A stretch of 64,000 nt of DNA, from contig CAAGGT010000230.1 in NCBI GenBank assembly GCA_900769465.1, forward strand, positions 1 through 64,000. The letters are read 5' to 3'. Of this stretch, positions 17,677 through 26,050 are shown piece by piece. The first letter of the stretch is position 1. Each line of letters opens with the position of its first letter. The position numbers and the translations under genes were made by a program. The notes below the pieces were generated by a model. It saw nothing but the letters and a program-made list of their open reading frames with translations, had not been told where the DNA came from and did no database searches. The stretch is from Bacteroidaceae bacterium. Lineage in GTDB: Bacteria; Bacteroidota; Bacteroidia; Bacteroidales; Bacteroidaceae.

Positions 17677-18253
17677 TGTTTTTGCCGTTGCCTTTCTTGT
17701 TGAACTGGTTCATAGTGCGTGCAAGGCCCGCAAAACAGAAACTCTTGATGATTTCGCTTGTGGTATCCAGTTGCTGCTCTATGATTTTCTGTTCCTCGCT
17801 GTCAAATGCACCAAGCACGAAATTTACCTGATGTCCTTTGCCAAAATCGTTGCCAATGCCAAAGCGCAGACGTGCGTAGTTGGTTGTGCCAAGTGTGGCG
17901 GCAATGTGCTTGAGTCCATTATGCCCGCCGTCGCTTCCTTGTCCTTTAAGGCGCAAGGCACCGACAGGCAGCGCAAGGTCGTCGACAATCACCAGAACAT
18001 TTTCCAGAGGGATTTTCTCCTGTTGCATCCAATAGCGCACTGCGTTACCGCTGAGGTTCATATAGGTCGATGGCTTGAGCAATACAAGCTTGCGACCACG
18101 TACCGAGGCTTCGGCGATATAGCCGTATCGCTTGTCTTGAAAAGAAGTATTGGACGCTTTTGCAAAAGCGTCCAATACTGTAAATCCTATGTTGTGGCGG
18201 GTTCCCTCGTACTCGTAGCCGATGTTGCCCAGCCCGACAATCAGATATTTCAT
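17669..18253 (-). CDS. pth: Peptidyl-tRNA hydrolase
   Basis: Pth cuts the ester bond of peptidyl-tRNAs that drop off ribosomes. The 194-residue length is standard. Catalytic H20 lies in EGTRHNIGF, and the other landmarks are NLSGNAVRYW, the aspartate in VIVDDLALP, and GGHNGLKHI. It lies 11 bases after the L25/Ctc gene and overlaps the S4-domain gene, forming a compact ribosome-maintenance operon. Confidence 0.96.
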   Translation of the reverse strand: MKYLIVGLGNIGYEYEGTRHNIGFTVLDAFAKASNTSFQDKRYGYIAEASVRGRKLVLLKPSTYMNLSGNAVRYWMQQEKIPLENVLVIVDDLALPVGALRLKGQGSDGGHNGLKHIAATLGTTNYARLRFGIGNDFGKGHQVNFVLGAFDSEEQKIIEQQLDTTSEIIKSFCFAGLARTMNQFNKKGNGKNNE

Positions 18254-18264
18254 TTGCAGTCAGA

Positions 18265-18843
18265 TTATTTTCTAGCGGCTGCTGCGGCTGCTGCAGATGC
18301 ACGTGTTGTCTTAACAGAAGCAACAAGTGACTCCTTAGCTGATACAAGCTCAAGGCCTTCGAAAGAGAGCTCGCCAACCTTGATTGACTTACCGAGCTGA
18401 AGCGCAGTTACGTCAACTGTCAAAATCTCAGGAATAGCTGTGTAAAGAGCCTTAACCTTGAGGTAACGCTGTACCTGAACGAGCTTACCACCGGCACGTA
18501 CACCGTCTGCAAGACCCTCGAGCTTAACAGGAACTGCCATTACGATAGGCTTCTCCTCTGTTACCTGATAGAAATCCACGTGAAGGATAGTGTCCTTTAC
18601 AGGGTGGAACTGGATGTCCTTCATGATAGCCTTTACTGTTACGCCGTCGATTGTAAGTTCAACTACGTGGATGTCTGGTGTGTAAACGAGCTTGCGGAGA
18701 CCTTCTGTAGGTACGCTGAATGCCTTAGCCTCTTTCTCTACACCGTAAAGGTTACATGGTACAAGACCTGCGTTGCGAAGTGCGTTGGTGGCTTTCTTGC
18801 CAACCTCGGTTCTAGCTGAACCGCTGATGCTGATTGTTTTCAT
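18265..18843 (-). CDS. rplY: 50S ribosomal protein L25/general stress protein Ctc
   Basis: L25 binds 5S rRNA in the large subunit. The 192-residue protein is the long TL5/Ctc form: an L25 domain (about 1-90, starting ISGSARTEVGKKATNALRNAG) followed by the beta-rich C-terminal domain, and a tail with eight alanines in a row flanked by basic residues. Codon use is strongly biased, like fba. It heads the operon with pth and the S4-domain gene and has its own promoter. Confidence 0.95.
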   Translation of the reverse strand: MKTISISGSARTEVGKKATNALRNAGLVPCNLYGVEKEAKAFSVPTEGLRKLVYTPDIHVVELTIDGVTVKAIMKDIQFHPVKDTILHVDFYQVTEEKPIVMAVPVKLEGLADGVRAGGKLVQVQRYLKVKALYTAIPEILTVDVTALQLGKSIKVGELSFEGLELVSAKESLVASVKTTRASAAAAAAARK

Positions 18844-18922
18844 TGTTAAAAATGTGTTACTCTAAATTAAGATTAAATCAATTTGCTTAATTCGCCATCA
18901 CACGATGTCTTAAAAGCGGATG

Positions 18923-18953
18923 CAAAGGTACGCTTTTTTTTTGAAATAACAAG
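18923..18953 (-). promoter_or_regulatory. Promoter of the rplY-pth operon
   Basis: Minus-strand CTTG (18950-18953) and TACCTTTG (18923-18930) are separated by 19 bases, close to the -33/-7 consensus. The leader before the rplY ATG is about 75 bases. Confidence 0.75.
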
Positions 18954-18983
18954 CCTGTAATGCTGTTATTATGTGCTTTTGTC

Positions 18984-19343
18984 TTAAAATTCTATGTCGA
19001 TGTTGAGTTTTTCGTCCTCTTTTGGCTCAACTGGTGTCTCTTGGTGGCGTGGAACGTATTCTCCCTGCTCGGCAACCACATAGCTGATGGCTTCGTTGAG
19101 GCTGTTGGCAAACTTTGTGAAATCCTCACGATAAAGGAATATCTTGTGTTTCTCGAATGATAGGGTGGCATTCTCGCCTTCGCCCGAAACCAGTTTCTTG
19201 CTCTCTGTGATTGAGATGTACATCTCCTCCTTGCGGTTCTTCTTTACATCTATATAATAGATACGTTTCCCGGCCTTGATAGCCTGTGAAAATACTATCT
19301 CCTTATCACTCTCAATCATTCCGCTCTTTTTGCTCTCTTCCAT
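18984..19343 (-). CDS. DUF3276 (PUR-domain) nucleic-acid-binding protein
   Basis: This 119-residue cytoplasmic protein fits the DUF3276/PUR family: VFSQAIKAGKRIYYIDVKKNRKE, YISITESKK and KHKIFLYREDFTKFANSL, forming a beta-sheet plus helix. An acid- and glutamate-rich tail follows (about 90-119). PUR-domain proteins bind single-stranded nucleic acid, and the Borrelia member BpuR controls gene expression. It is transcribed alone here, with more than 500 bases upstream before the next gene. Family assignment is from pattern only. Confidence 0.85.
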   Translation of the reverse strand: MEESKKSGMIESDKEIVFSQAIKAGKRIYYIDVKKNRKEEMYISITESKKLVSGEGENATLSFEKHKIFLYREDFTKFANSLNEAISYVVAEQGEYVPRHQETPVEPKEDEKLNIDIEF

Positions 19344-19871
19344 AATAATAGTTCAAAACTGTTTTACTTGTTTGTGCTTTGATGTCTTTGCCCGGCGGTG
19401 CTGCAGTAGCATTGACATCGTGTGTCTCTTTCATAGTCTTCAGTCCCGTGTATTGCGGTCAATGGGCGGAAAATTTAAAAACCGTATGGTACTTTTATCC
19501 GCGACTTACCGCAAATATGGATAAAAAAAATTAAAACTCAATGCTTGAGGTACTCTTTTTTTAAAAATATTTAGGCTTTTGTCCATTTTGTTGTCATTGA
19601 GGGTTTTGAATGACACTATAATTATGTGCTTCTCCTGCTTTTGTCATAACGTAGCCGATATATGGACGAGTTCTGTTGGAAACGGCGGCAGAGTCATTCA
19701 TCATCACGTGTTCAACCAGGCTCCTCTCTGCCGCCGTAGCTGTCTTTGCGTTGTATATGTCGTACCTGTTTGCTTTTTTAGGGTAACAAAGGCACCTGTG
19801 ACTTTGTTTTGGGAAAGCAGTGCCTTTCCGTTTAAGTTTTATTTCGTATCTTCGCGGGCAAATATAGACTT
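19344..19871. other. 528-base intergenic region between DUF3276 and the EamA gene
   Basis: This is the divergent control region of DUF3276 (minus) and the EamA transporter (plus). It holds A/T-rich runs at 19515-19575, an inverted repeat at 19682-19737, and TATCTTCG at 19849-19856, which could be the -7 element of the EamA gene. A minus-strand 40-codon frame (19312-19434) overlaps the start of DUF3276. I see no tRNA or larger gene here. Confidence 0.6.
19682..19737. repeat. 12-bp perfect inverted repeat, possible structured RNA
   Basis: ACGGCGGCAGAG (19682-19693) and CTCTGCCGCCGT (19726-19737) can pair perfectly around a 32-base loop. No T-run follows, so it does not look like a terminator. 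Confidence 0.6.
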
Positions 19872-20804
19872 ATGGAGAATAATATTATAAAGGAGAGGAG
19901 TTCTGTTTTTCAGCGCCGGGGCTGGGTTGTGCTTTTCGCGCTTACGGCTGCAGTTGCGTGGGGATGGGCCTATCCGCTGATTAAACTGGGTTTTGATGAG
20001 TTCGCTATTACACCGGAAATGACTGCGGGAAAAATCCTTTTCGCAGGCGTGCGCTTTACACTCTCGGGGCTTATTGTTCTTGCAATAGCCTTTTCAAAGG
20101 GGGTGAGCCTGCGTGTGAACGGAGCAGCAGGATGGGGGTATCTTGTAGCCTATGCATTGCTGAACACCACCATACACTATGCGTTCTTCTATATAGGTCT
20201 ATCGCATAGCGCCGGGGCAAGGGCTGCTATCCTGAACTCGCTTGGTGTCTTTATGCTTGTTCTGTTGGCGTGTGCCTTTTTCAAGAGTGACAGATTAACC
20301 CCGGTGAAGATACTGGGCTGCATCATTGGCTTTGCCGGTATCCTGGTGCTTAATATAGGCAGTGGTGCGGGTGATGCTTTCACCTTTATGGGTGACGGTA
20401 TGATAATGCTGAACGCGTTATGTTCGGCATTCGCCGGGTTGATGACAAGGGGACTTGGCCGCCGCGCCAATGTGTTTGTAGCTACAGGCTACAGTCTTGC
20501 AATTGGCGGCGCGCTGTTGTTGTTGCCCGGTCTGCTGCTTGGCGGGACGCTGCCCAATGTGACAATGGCAGGTGTGGGTATACTCGCTCTGTTGATATGC
20601 ATTTCCTCTCTTGGCTTCACTCTCTACAATAAACTACTCAGTTGCAACCCTGTGGGCAAGGTGGCTATCTTCAATTCATTGATTCCTGTGGTGGGGGCTG
20701 TTACATCGTGTCTTTGCCTTGACGAGCCGTTCTATTGGAAATATCTTGTTGCAGCATTGCTTGCTATGACGGGAATATATATTATCAATTCGCGGAAGGG
20801 GTAA
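19872..20804 (+). CDS. EamA/DMT-family membrane exporter
   Basis: The 310-residue protein has about ten membrane helices in two EamA repeats (about 20-145 and 160-305), the layout of drug/metabolite transporters. Landmarks are the first-helix LTAAVAWGWAYPLIKLGF and the conserved proline-rich ends of each repeat, such as FNSLIPVVGAVTSCLCLDEPF. These carriers export metabolites or amino acids, and the substrate cannot be read from sequence. It stands alone between two intergenic regions. Confidence 0.88.
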   Translation: MENNIIKERSSVFQRRGWVVLFALTAAVAWGWAYPLIKLGFDEFAITPEMTAGKILFAGVRFTLSGLIVLAIAFSKGVSLRVNGAAGWGYLVAYALLNTTIHYAFFYIGLSHSAGARAAILNSLGVFMLVLLACAFFKSDRLTPVKILGCIIGFAGILVLNIGSGAGDAFTFMGDGMIMLNALCSAFAGLMTRGLGRRANVFVATGYSLAIGGALLLLPGLLLGGTLPNVTMAGVGILALLICISSLGFTLYNKLLSCNPVGKVAIFNSLIPVVGAVTSCLCLDEPFYWKYLVAALLAMTGIYIINSRKG

Positions 20805-20911
20805 TGAAAAGTGACAATATAGCAGTTTGTCCGTGATGTCCCGATTGATGTCTTCCCTACAAAACTGAGCGCCGAGGATATATAAAGCAACATACGGGAT
20901 ATCTCCCATTA

Positions 20912-20956
20912 AAACAATCGGGGTTCATCTTCAAATGAACTGAGCTCCGATTGTTT
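20912..20956. terminator. Hairpin downstream of the EamA gene
   Basis: AAACAATCGG/CCGATTGTTT (20912-20921 and 20947-20956) pair perfectly. An inner TTCAT/ATGAA (924-928 and 935-939) can extend the structure. A- and T-runs on either side fit a bidirectional terminator. Confidence 0.6.
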
Positions 20957-21087
20957 ACATTATCATTGCAAGCACCGGAATAGGGATGCCGCCGTCGAAG
21001 GTATAGAGTATGTTTCCGCTATAGGTGTTTTTGTGGTTTTGACTTTCGCAAATTTAATGATAAATATTCATATTTTCCTCTTAAAGC

Positions 21088-21117
21088 TTTGTCATATAGA
21101 TTAAATGGATAACTTTG
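21088..21117 (+). promoter_or_regulatory. Promoter of glutamine synthetase
   Basis: TTTG (21088-21091), 18 bases, then TAACTTTG (21110-21117). Transcription should start near 21124, only four bases before the first in-frame ATG at 21128, which supports translation from the ATG at 21179 instead. Confidence 0.82.
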
Positions 21118-21178
21118 CGGTATAACAATGTATGTCTGTATACTGTTGTTTTTTTATGGTTATCAAATATTTGTTCTT

Positions 21179-22684
21179 ATGGATACATCTTTGGATATGA
21201 GCCCTAACAGGGTAGTCGCTTTTCTTGGAAAGCCTTGCAGTGAGTTTACAAAAGCCGATATCGTGCGTTACATAAAGGAGAACGGCATCAGGATGGTGAA
21301 TTTCATGTATCCGGCAGGTGACGGCAGGCTCAAGACTCTGAATTTCGTGATAAACAGTGCTGCGTACCTCGACGCCATACTCACCTGTGGCGAGCGTGTC
21401 GACGGTTCGTCGCTTTTTCCCTTCATCGAGGCCGGTAGCAGCGACCTCTATGTGCTGCCACGTTTCAGCACCGCATTCGTCGATCCGTTTGCCGAGATTC
21501 CCACGCTGTCAATGCTCTGTTCCTATTTCAACAAGGACGGTGAGCCGTTGGAGAGCTCTCCCGAGAATACCTTGCGCAAGGCGTGCCGTGCGTTCAATGA
21601 GGTTACTGGCCTGCAGTTCCAGGCGATGGGCGAACTGGAGTATTATGTGATTGCTCCCGATAGCGGCATGTACCCTGCAACTGACCAGAAAGGATATCAC
21701 GAGTCGGCCCCGTATGCAAAGTTCAACGATTTCCGCACCGAGTGTATGGCCTATATTGCCCAAGCCGGTGGACAGATAAAGTATGGACACTCCGAGGTGG
21801 GCAATTTTACCATCGATGATATGGTCTATGAGCAGAACGAGATTGAGTTCCTGCCTGTTCCGGCCGAGGAGGCTGCCGACCAGTTGATGGTTGCAAAGTG
21901 GATAATACGCAACTTGGCTTTCAAGTATGGCTATGATGTTACTTTTGCACCAAAGATTACTGCCGGAAAGGCCGGTTCGGGCCTTCATGTGCATATGCGC
22001 CTGATGAACGACGGCGTGAACGTGATGCTCGACGGTGAAGGCAAACTGTCGCAGAGTGCGCGCCGTGCCATTGCCGGTATGATGGTGCTTGCTCCATCGA
22101 TTACTGCGTTCGGAAACACTAACCCTACGTCATATTTCCGCCTTGTGCCGCACCAGGAGGCACCGACAAACATCTGTTGGGGCGACCGCAACCGCTCTGT
22201 GCTGGTGCGCGTGCCACTGGGGTGGGCTGCCAAGAGCGATATGTGCCGCATCGCCAATCCATTGGAGGGGGCAAGCAATTACGATACCTCGATGAAACAG
22301 ACTGTGGAGATGCGCTCACCCGATGGTTCGGCCGACCTCTATCAGCTCATCGCCGGTCTGGCGGTGGCTTGCCGTTATGGCTTTGAACTTGAGAATGCCT
22401 TGGAGATTGCCGAGCGTACATACGTGAACGTGAATATACATCAAAAAGAGAATGAGTCAAAACTTGCTATGCTTGAGCAACTGCCCGACAGTTGTGCCGC
22501 AAGTGCCGACTGCTTGGAGCGCCAGCGCGCCGTGTTCGAGCAATACAATGTCTTCAGCCCTGCGATGATTGACGGTATAATAAAGCGTCTGCGTTCATAC
22601 GATGACCGCACTTTGAGAGCCGACATCGGTGACAACCGTGATGAGATGCTTGCACTTGTGCAACGCTATTTCCATTGCGGATGA
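21179..22684 (+). CDS. glnA: Glutamine synthetase, type I-like
   Basis: Glutamine synthetase joins ammonia to glutamate with ATP. The 501-residue product has the beta-grasp N-domain (VNFMYPAGDGRLKTLNF, then DGSSLFPFIEAGSSDLYVLP). The catalytic core includes the metal site MGELEYYVI, HSEVGNFTIDDMVYEQNEIEF, the ATP/glutamate region GKAGSGLHVHM, and VPHQEAPTNICWGDRNRS. I choose ATG 21179 over 21128 because the promoter would leave almost no leader for the longer form. The tail lacks the usual adenylylation tyrosine motif as far as I can see. It is not the long GlnN type III enzyme also found in Bacteroides. Confidence 0.9.
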   Translation: MDTSLDMSPNRVVAFLGKPCSEFTKADIVRYIKENGIRMVNFMYPAGDGRLKTLNFVINSAAYLDAILTCGERVDGSSLFPFIEAGSSDLYVLPRFSTAFVDPFAEIPTLSMLCSYFNKDGEPLESSPENTLRKACRAFNEVTGLQFQAMGELEYYVIAPDSGMYPATDQKGYHESAPYAKFNDFRTECMAYIAQAGGQIKYGHSEVGNFTIDDMVYEQNEIEFLPVPAEEAADQLMVAKWIIRNLAFKYGYDVTFAPKITAGKAGSGLHVHMRLMNDGVNVMLDGEGKLSQSARRAIAGMMVLAPSITAFGNTNPTSYFRLVPHQEAPTNICWGDRNRSVLVRVPLGWAAKSDMCRIANPLEGASNYDTSMKQTVEMRSPDGSADLYQLIAGLAVACRYGFELENALEIAERTYVNVNIHQKENESKLAMLEQLPDSCAASADCLERQRAVFEQYNVFSPAMIDGIIKRLRSYDDRTLRADIGDNRDEMLALVQRYFHCG

Positions 22685-22689
22685 TATAA

Positions 22690-22795
22690 ATGTGAAATGT
22701 GAAAGCTGAAAACGGAAAACTGCGAGTAAGCGAGAGCGATGCAAGTTAAACTTGCAGATTGCATAGCGGGTGTTAGCAGGTTTAAAAACCTGAAC
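22690..22795. repeat. Structured intergenic element after glutamine synthetase
   Basis: The gap between glutamine synthetase and the DUF362 gene holds two perfect dyads, TGCAAGTT-A-AACTTGCA (22740-22756) and CAGGTTT-AA-AAACCTG (22777-22792). A purine-rich run with GCGAGTAAGCGAGAGCGAT precedes them. From memory this run resembles repeats scattered in Bacteroidetes intergenic regions. Only one copy is present here. Confidence 0.5.
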
Positions 22796-22815
22796 AGATA
22801 AAACAAAACACAATT

Positions 22816-23820
22816 ATGAATATGAGAAAACTATTTTTTATAGCTGCAGTGGCAATGGCTTGCGTTGCCTGTGGCAAAAAAGCTGAGAATAAAAACGAGT
22901 CTGCAACCCCTGTCGTTGAGACTGTGGCTGAAAAGCCTGTTGTGTACATGACCACCGATATCTCCCCCGAGGGGCTTGTGAAGGTATACGATGCGCTCGG
23001 TGTTGTTCCCACAGGAAAAGTGGCCGTGAAAATATCCACAGGCGAGCCCGGTGGAAAGAACTTTCTGCAGCCCTCACTTATAAAAGATTTGGTAAACAAG
23101 GTGAACGGTACAATTGTGGAGTGTAACACTGCTTACAAAGGACCACGTTTTGAAACCGAGAGCCATTTGAAGGTGTTCGAGGACCACGGCTTCACGGCTA
23201 TAGCTCCAATAGACCTGCTCGACGGTGAGGCCGAGGTGAAAATCCCCGTACAGGATACAACCTACATAAAGTATAACATTGTGGGTGCAAATATGCTCAA
23301 CTATGATTGGATTGTTAATCTCGCTCACTTCAAAGGTCACGCAATGGGTGGCTTCGGTGGTGTGCTCAAGAACCAGTCGATTGGTATTGCTTCATCTAAC
23401 GGAAAGGCATATATCCACTCGGCGGGTGCCATAGAGGACAAGGAACTCATCTGGAAACACACCGCCGAGCAGGATAAGTTCATAGAGGCGATGGCTGCGG
23501 CTGCCCAGTCTGTTCACGAATATTTTGATGGTCGTGTGATATATATAAACGTGATGAACAACCTCTCTGTTGACTGCGATTGCAATGGGCATCCTGCCGA
23601 CCCGGAGATGAACGATGTCGGCATATTGGCTTCGCTAGACCCGGTAGCACTTGACCAGGCTTGTGTCGACCTGGTGTTCAACTATCCATCGAGCGAGGGT
23701 GATGATGCGGCGGCTCTCATAGAGCGAATAAATTCGCGTCACGGCATCCACATACTTGAGCATTCTGCGGCCATTGGTCTGGGCTCAAGAGAGTATGAAC
23801 TGCGCAGCATTGACAAGTGA
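22816..23820 (+). CDS. DUF362 domain lipoprotein
   Basis: The 334-residue protein has a lipoprotein-type N-terminus (IAAVAMACVACGKK; either cysteine 16 or 19 could be lipidated) and a DUF362 domain over the rest. Typical runs are VAVKISTGEPGG, CNTAYKGPRFETESH, DWIVNLAHFKGHAMGGFGGVLKNQSIGIAS, and SLDPVALDQACVDLV. Many DUF362 proteins have ferredoxin-type clusters, but no CxxCxxC cluster motif is visible here; CDCNGHP is the only cysteine pair. Its role is not known. The next gene starts in a stop/start overlap, so both are translated together. Confidence 0.85.
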   Translation: MNMRKLFFIAAVAMACVACGKKAENKNESATPVVETVAEKPVVYMTTDISPEGLVKVYDALGVVPTGKVAVKISTGEPGGKNFLQPSLIKDLVNKVNGTIVECNTAYKGPRFETESHLKVFEDHGFTAIAPIDLLDGEAEVKIPVQDTTYIKYNIVGANMLNYDWIVNLAHFKGHAMGGFGGVLKNQSIGIASSNGKAYIHSAGAIEDKELIWKHTAEQDKFIEAMAAAAQSVHEYFDGRVIYINVMNNLSVDCDCNGHPADPEMNDVGILASLDPVALDQACVDLVFNYPSSEGDDAAALIERINSRHGIHILEHSAAIGLGSREYELRSIDK

Positions 23821-24434
23821 TGCGTCGTTCGGTATATACATTATTGCTGATATTTGCCTTTGTCTGCGCTCAGGCGCAGACAAAGTACGTTGATGCACCT
23901 AATGTGCGCATGGCAGTTGAGCGGATGATGGCAGATTATCCCCATTCCACACTGCAGGATATCTACAAGAGTTTCTTCCAGGATCATTTTGGACCGGGAC
24001 ACGCTGTGCCCGACAGCGCACAGGCTGCTGTGTGGCTGCGTGGTGAGCTTTCGAAGGTAGAGCGGTTGGACGTGCCGTTGTACGAACCCACAGGCTGCAA
24101 CGGCAACTATTATCGCGTGTCGCTTGCTGCTATTGCAAGTGGTAAGGTGCAGTTCGATGACTTTCTGTCGGCATTCCTGCGCAGTGTGCGTGCTGTGCAA
24201 CCATGTGAGGTTGATGCGTGGGCGCAGGAGTGGGCGCAGATTGAAGGCATCATTGCTGCAATGGAACTGCCGTTGCCCGGTTACGATGCCGATGCTGCGG
24301 CAATAAAGGAGATGCTTGCAGCAGGGCACTATGCCGTGCATCACAGCCGCCTTTATAACGAACACTATACACCGCATTATCGCATTATTGCAAAGGACAT
24401 TTTTGAAAAAGAGATTCTGCCATTGTTGGAGTGA
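23820..24434 (+). CDS. Secreted protein of unknown function
   Basis: The product, about 204 residues, has a signal peptide (VYTLLLIFAFVCAQAQ) and a soluble helical domain. Distinctive conserved-looking runs are DIYKSFFQDHFGPGHAVPD, CNGNYYRVSL and HHSRLYNEHYTPHYRII, rich in histidine and aromatic residues. The ATG at 23820 shares its A with the stop codon of the DUF362 gene (TGATG), so translation is coupled. I do not recognise the family. Confidence 0.8.
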   Translation: MRRSVYTLLLIFAFVCAQAQTKYVDAPNVRMAVERMMADYPHSTLQDIYKSFFQDHFGPGHAVPDSAQAAVWLRGELSKVERLDVPLYEPTGCNGNYYRVSLAAIASGKVQFDDFLSAFLRSVRAVQPCEVDAWAQEWAQIEGIIAAMELPLPGYDADAAAIKEMLAAGHYAVHHSRLYNEHYTPHYRIIAKDIFEKEILPLLE

Positions 24435-24452
24435 GAAAAATATTGGGACTGT

Positions 24453-25013
24453 ATGAAAACGGAAAACATAAAGATACGCGAGGCGGTGGTTGCCGATGCT
24501 CCGTTGGTGGGCAAGGTGGTGCTTATGGCTCTGCATTATGACGAGACACATCCTTTGGCTCCTATATTTGCCGAACTGGCAGTGCGCGATGTGTCGCAGT
24601 ACAGTTACCGCAATGCATTGGTGGCCGAGGTTGATGGTGAAGTTGTTGGAGCCATAATCGGCTACGATGGAGCAAGGCTTGAGGAGTTGCGCAAACCGCT
24701 CTATGAACTTATGATTGAGAAGTTCGGCAATGTGCCCACCGTTGAGGATGAGACTGCGTCAGGAGAGTTCTATATTGATTCGATTGCAGTGTTGCCGCAG
24801 TGGCGTGGTCGCGGAGTGGGAGGTGCGTTGCTCTCTGCTGCCCGCGACAGGGCCTTTGCCGCCGGGCACGAGAGGGTGGGGCTGATAGTTGATTTTGAAA
24901 ATCCGCGTGCCGAGGCGCTATATAATTCACTTGGCTTTGAGCGTGTGAATGCCACAACGTTCCTGGGGCACGATATGTGGCATCTGCAGGCGAAGAAACC
25001 CACAAGAGTGTAG
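24453..25013 (+). CDS. GNAT-family N-acetyltransferase
   Basis: The 186-residue protein has the GNAT fold: IKIREAVVADAPLVGKV at the N-terminus, then the acetyl-CoA motif QWRGRGVGGALLSAARDRA (near 115-133). A C-terminal motif B follows, NPRAEALYNSLGFERV. It transfers acetyl groups to an unknown amine. It lies 18 bases after the DUF362-linked secreted protein and so probably belongs to the same transcript. Confidence 0.9.
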   Translation: MKTENIKIREAVVADAPLVGKVVLMALHYDETHPLAPIFAELAVRDVSQYSYRNALVAEVDGEVVGAIIGYDGARLEELRKPLYELMIEKFGNVPTVEDETASGEFYIDSIAVLPQWRGRGVGGALLSAARDRAFAAGHERVGLIVDFENPRAEALYNSLGFERVNATTFLGHDMWHLQAKKPTRV

Positions 25014-25049
25014 TTGAACTCCTTTTGTCCTTCTGTCAAATACCTGAAA

Positions 25050-26027
25050 CTATAGTCCGAAGCAGCAGCTTATATAGGCGTAATATCTGTTTTTCTGGTT
25101 CTCGGCGCTTGGGATGCTCATCCTGAAGTTAGGCGCAATCTTCACATATTTGCCAAGTTTGAACTGTGCGCCTGTAATGATAGCTACCTCGTCTTTCTCC
25201 TTGTTCCAATCGTCGCCCGACATCAGGCCGTCGGCACGGGCATAGAGGTCGAACCAACTGTTGATGCTGCCCGATGCGTACATTGAGAAACCATAGAGGT
25301 TCTGTCCCTCTATGCGGCGGTTGTTGCGCATTATGTTATACTCTACACCGAGTGAAAAGTACTTGTGCTTGTAGCCGGCAAACATAGCATAGTTTACAAT
25401 ATCCTTTTCTCCCTTAGTGCCTTCGTTGAGGCTTGCATAAAGGCGTATTGACATTCCTTTGAATGGCTTGATGGTAGTTCCTACACCGTAAAGCAACCCG
25501 TTATCGACCTGTACCAGCTTGTATCCTTCGCCATTTGCTATTATAACATCGGCCTCAATCCATTTGGCTATGCGGTAGGATGCAGATATTCCCAGGTCGG
25601 CACTGCTGCCGAATTTATATTGGTCCTGGAATGATTTGTAGATGTAACGATAGCCCCAGAACTTCTCCTGGTAGTTGAATTGTGTTGTTCCTATCATACC
25701 ACCCTGCAACGTAAAACGCCCGATGCTCCACTTTACAAGGGCATTCTTTATGTAGGCAAAGTGGTGGTAGTCATCGATGTCCTTTGATTGACCGATGTCC
25801 AATACTCCTTTTACACTCACTCCCTTGCTAAAGGTGTATTCATATCCCAAGTAGCTGCGGTCGAGCTCAAAGCCACGGTCGTCATTCACCACGCCGAACC
25901 CACTGTGGAAATTTGTGTATATCTGTACTATGGCCTTGCCCTTTGGTTCATTTTCCACCTCTTGCGCATGAGCGCCTATGCCCGAGAAAAGCAGCAATGT
26001 CGCTGCGATGATTTTTGTTGCTTTCAT
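25050..26027 (-). CDS. Outer-membrane beta-barrel (porin-like) protein
   Basis: The 325-residue protein has a signal peptide (MKATKIIAATLLLFSGIGAHAQ) and then alternating strands with aromatic girdles, ending in an aromatic-hydrophobic terminus (YAYISCCFGL) as outer-membrane barrels do. Runs such as YTNFHSGFGVVNDDRGFELDRSYLGYEY resemble Bacteroidetes porins of the OprO/P class. Substrate unknown. It converges on the GNAT gene with only 36 bases between stops and no obvious terminator. Confidence 0.78.
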   Translation of the reverse strand: MKATKIIAATLLLFSGIGAHAQEVENEPKGKAIVQIYTNFHSGFGVVNDDRGFELDRSYLGYEYTFSKGVSVKGVLDIGQSKDIDDYHHFAYIKNALVKWSIGRFTLQGGMIGTTQFNYQEKFWGYRYIYKSFQDQYKFGSSADLGISASYRIAKWIEADVIIANGEGYKLVQVDNGLLYGVGTTIKPFKGMSIRLYASLNEGTKGEKDIVNYAMFAGYKHKYFSLGVEYNIMRNNRRIEGQNLYGFSMYASGSINSWFDLYARADGLMSGDDWNKEKDEVAIITGAQFKLGKYVKIAPNFRMSIPSAENQKNRYYAYISCCFGL

Positions 26028-26050
26028 AAATGTTCTGTCTTTTCATGAAT

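Larger units (their letters stand above)
20805..21178. other. 374-base intergenic region before glutamine synthetase
   Basis: This stretch holds a hairpin at 20912-20956 and the glutamine synthetase promoter at 21088-21117. A minus-strand frame around 20962-21055 encodes about 31 residues (including NTYSGNILYTFDGG) without a start codon, possibly a decayed gene end. I recognise nothing else. Confidence 0.5.

Noticed and set aside
17630..18400. 256-codon plus-strand open frame over pth and rplY
   Set aside because: Antisense to two well-supported genes with full motif sets.
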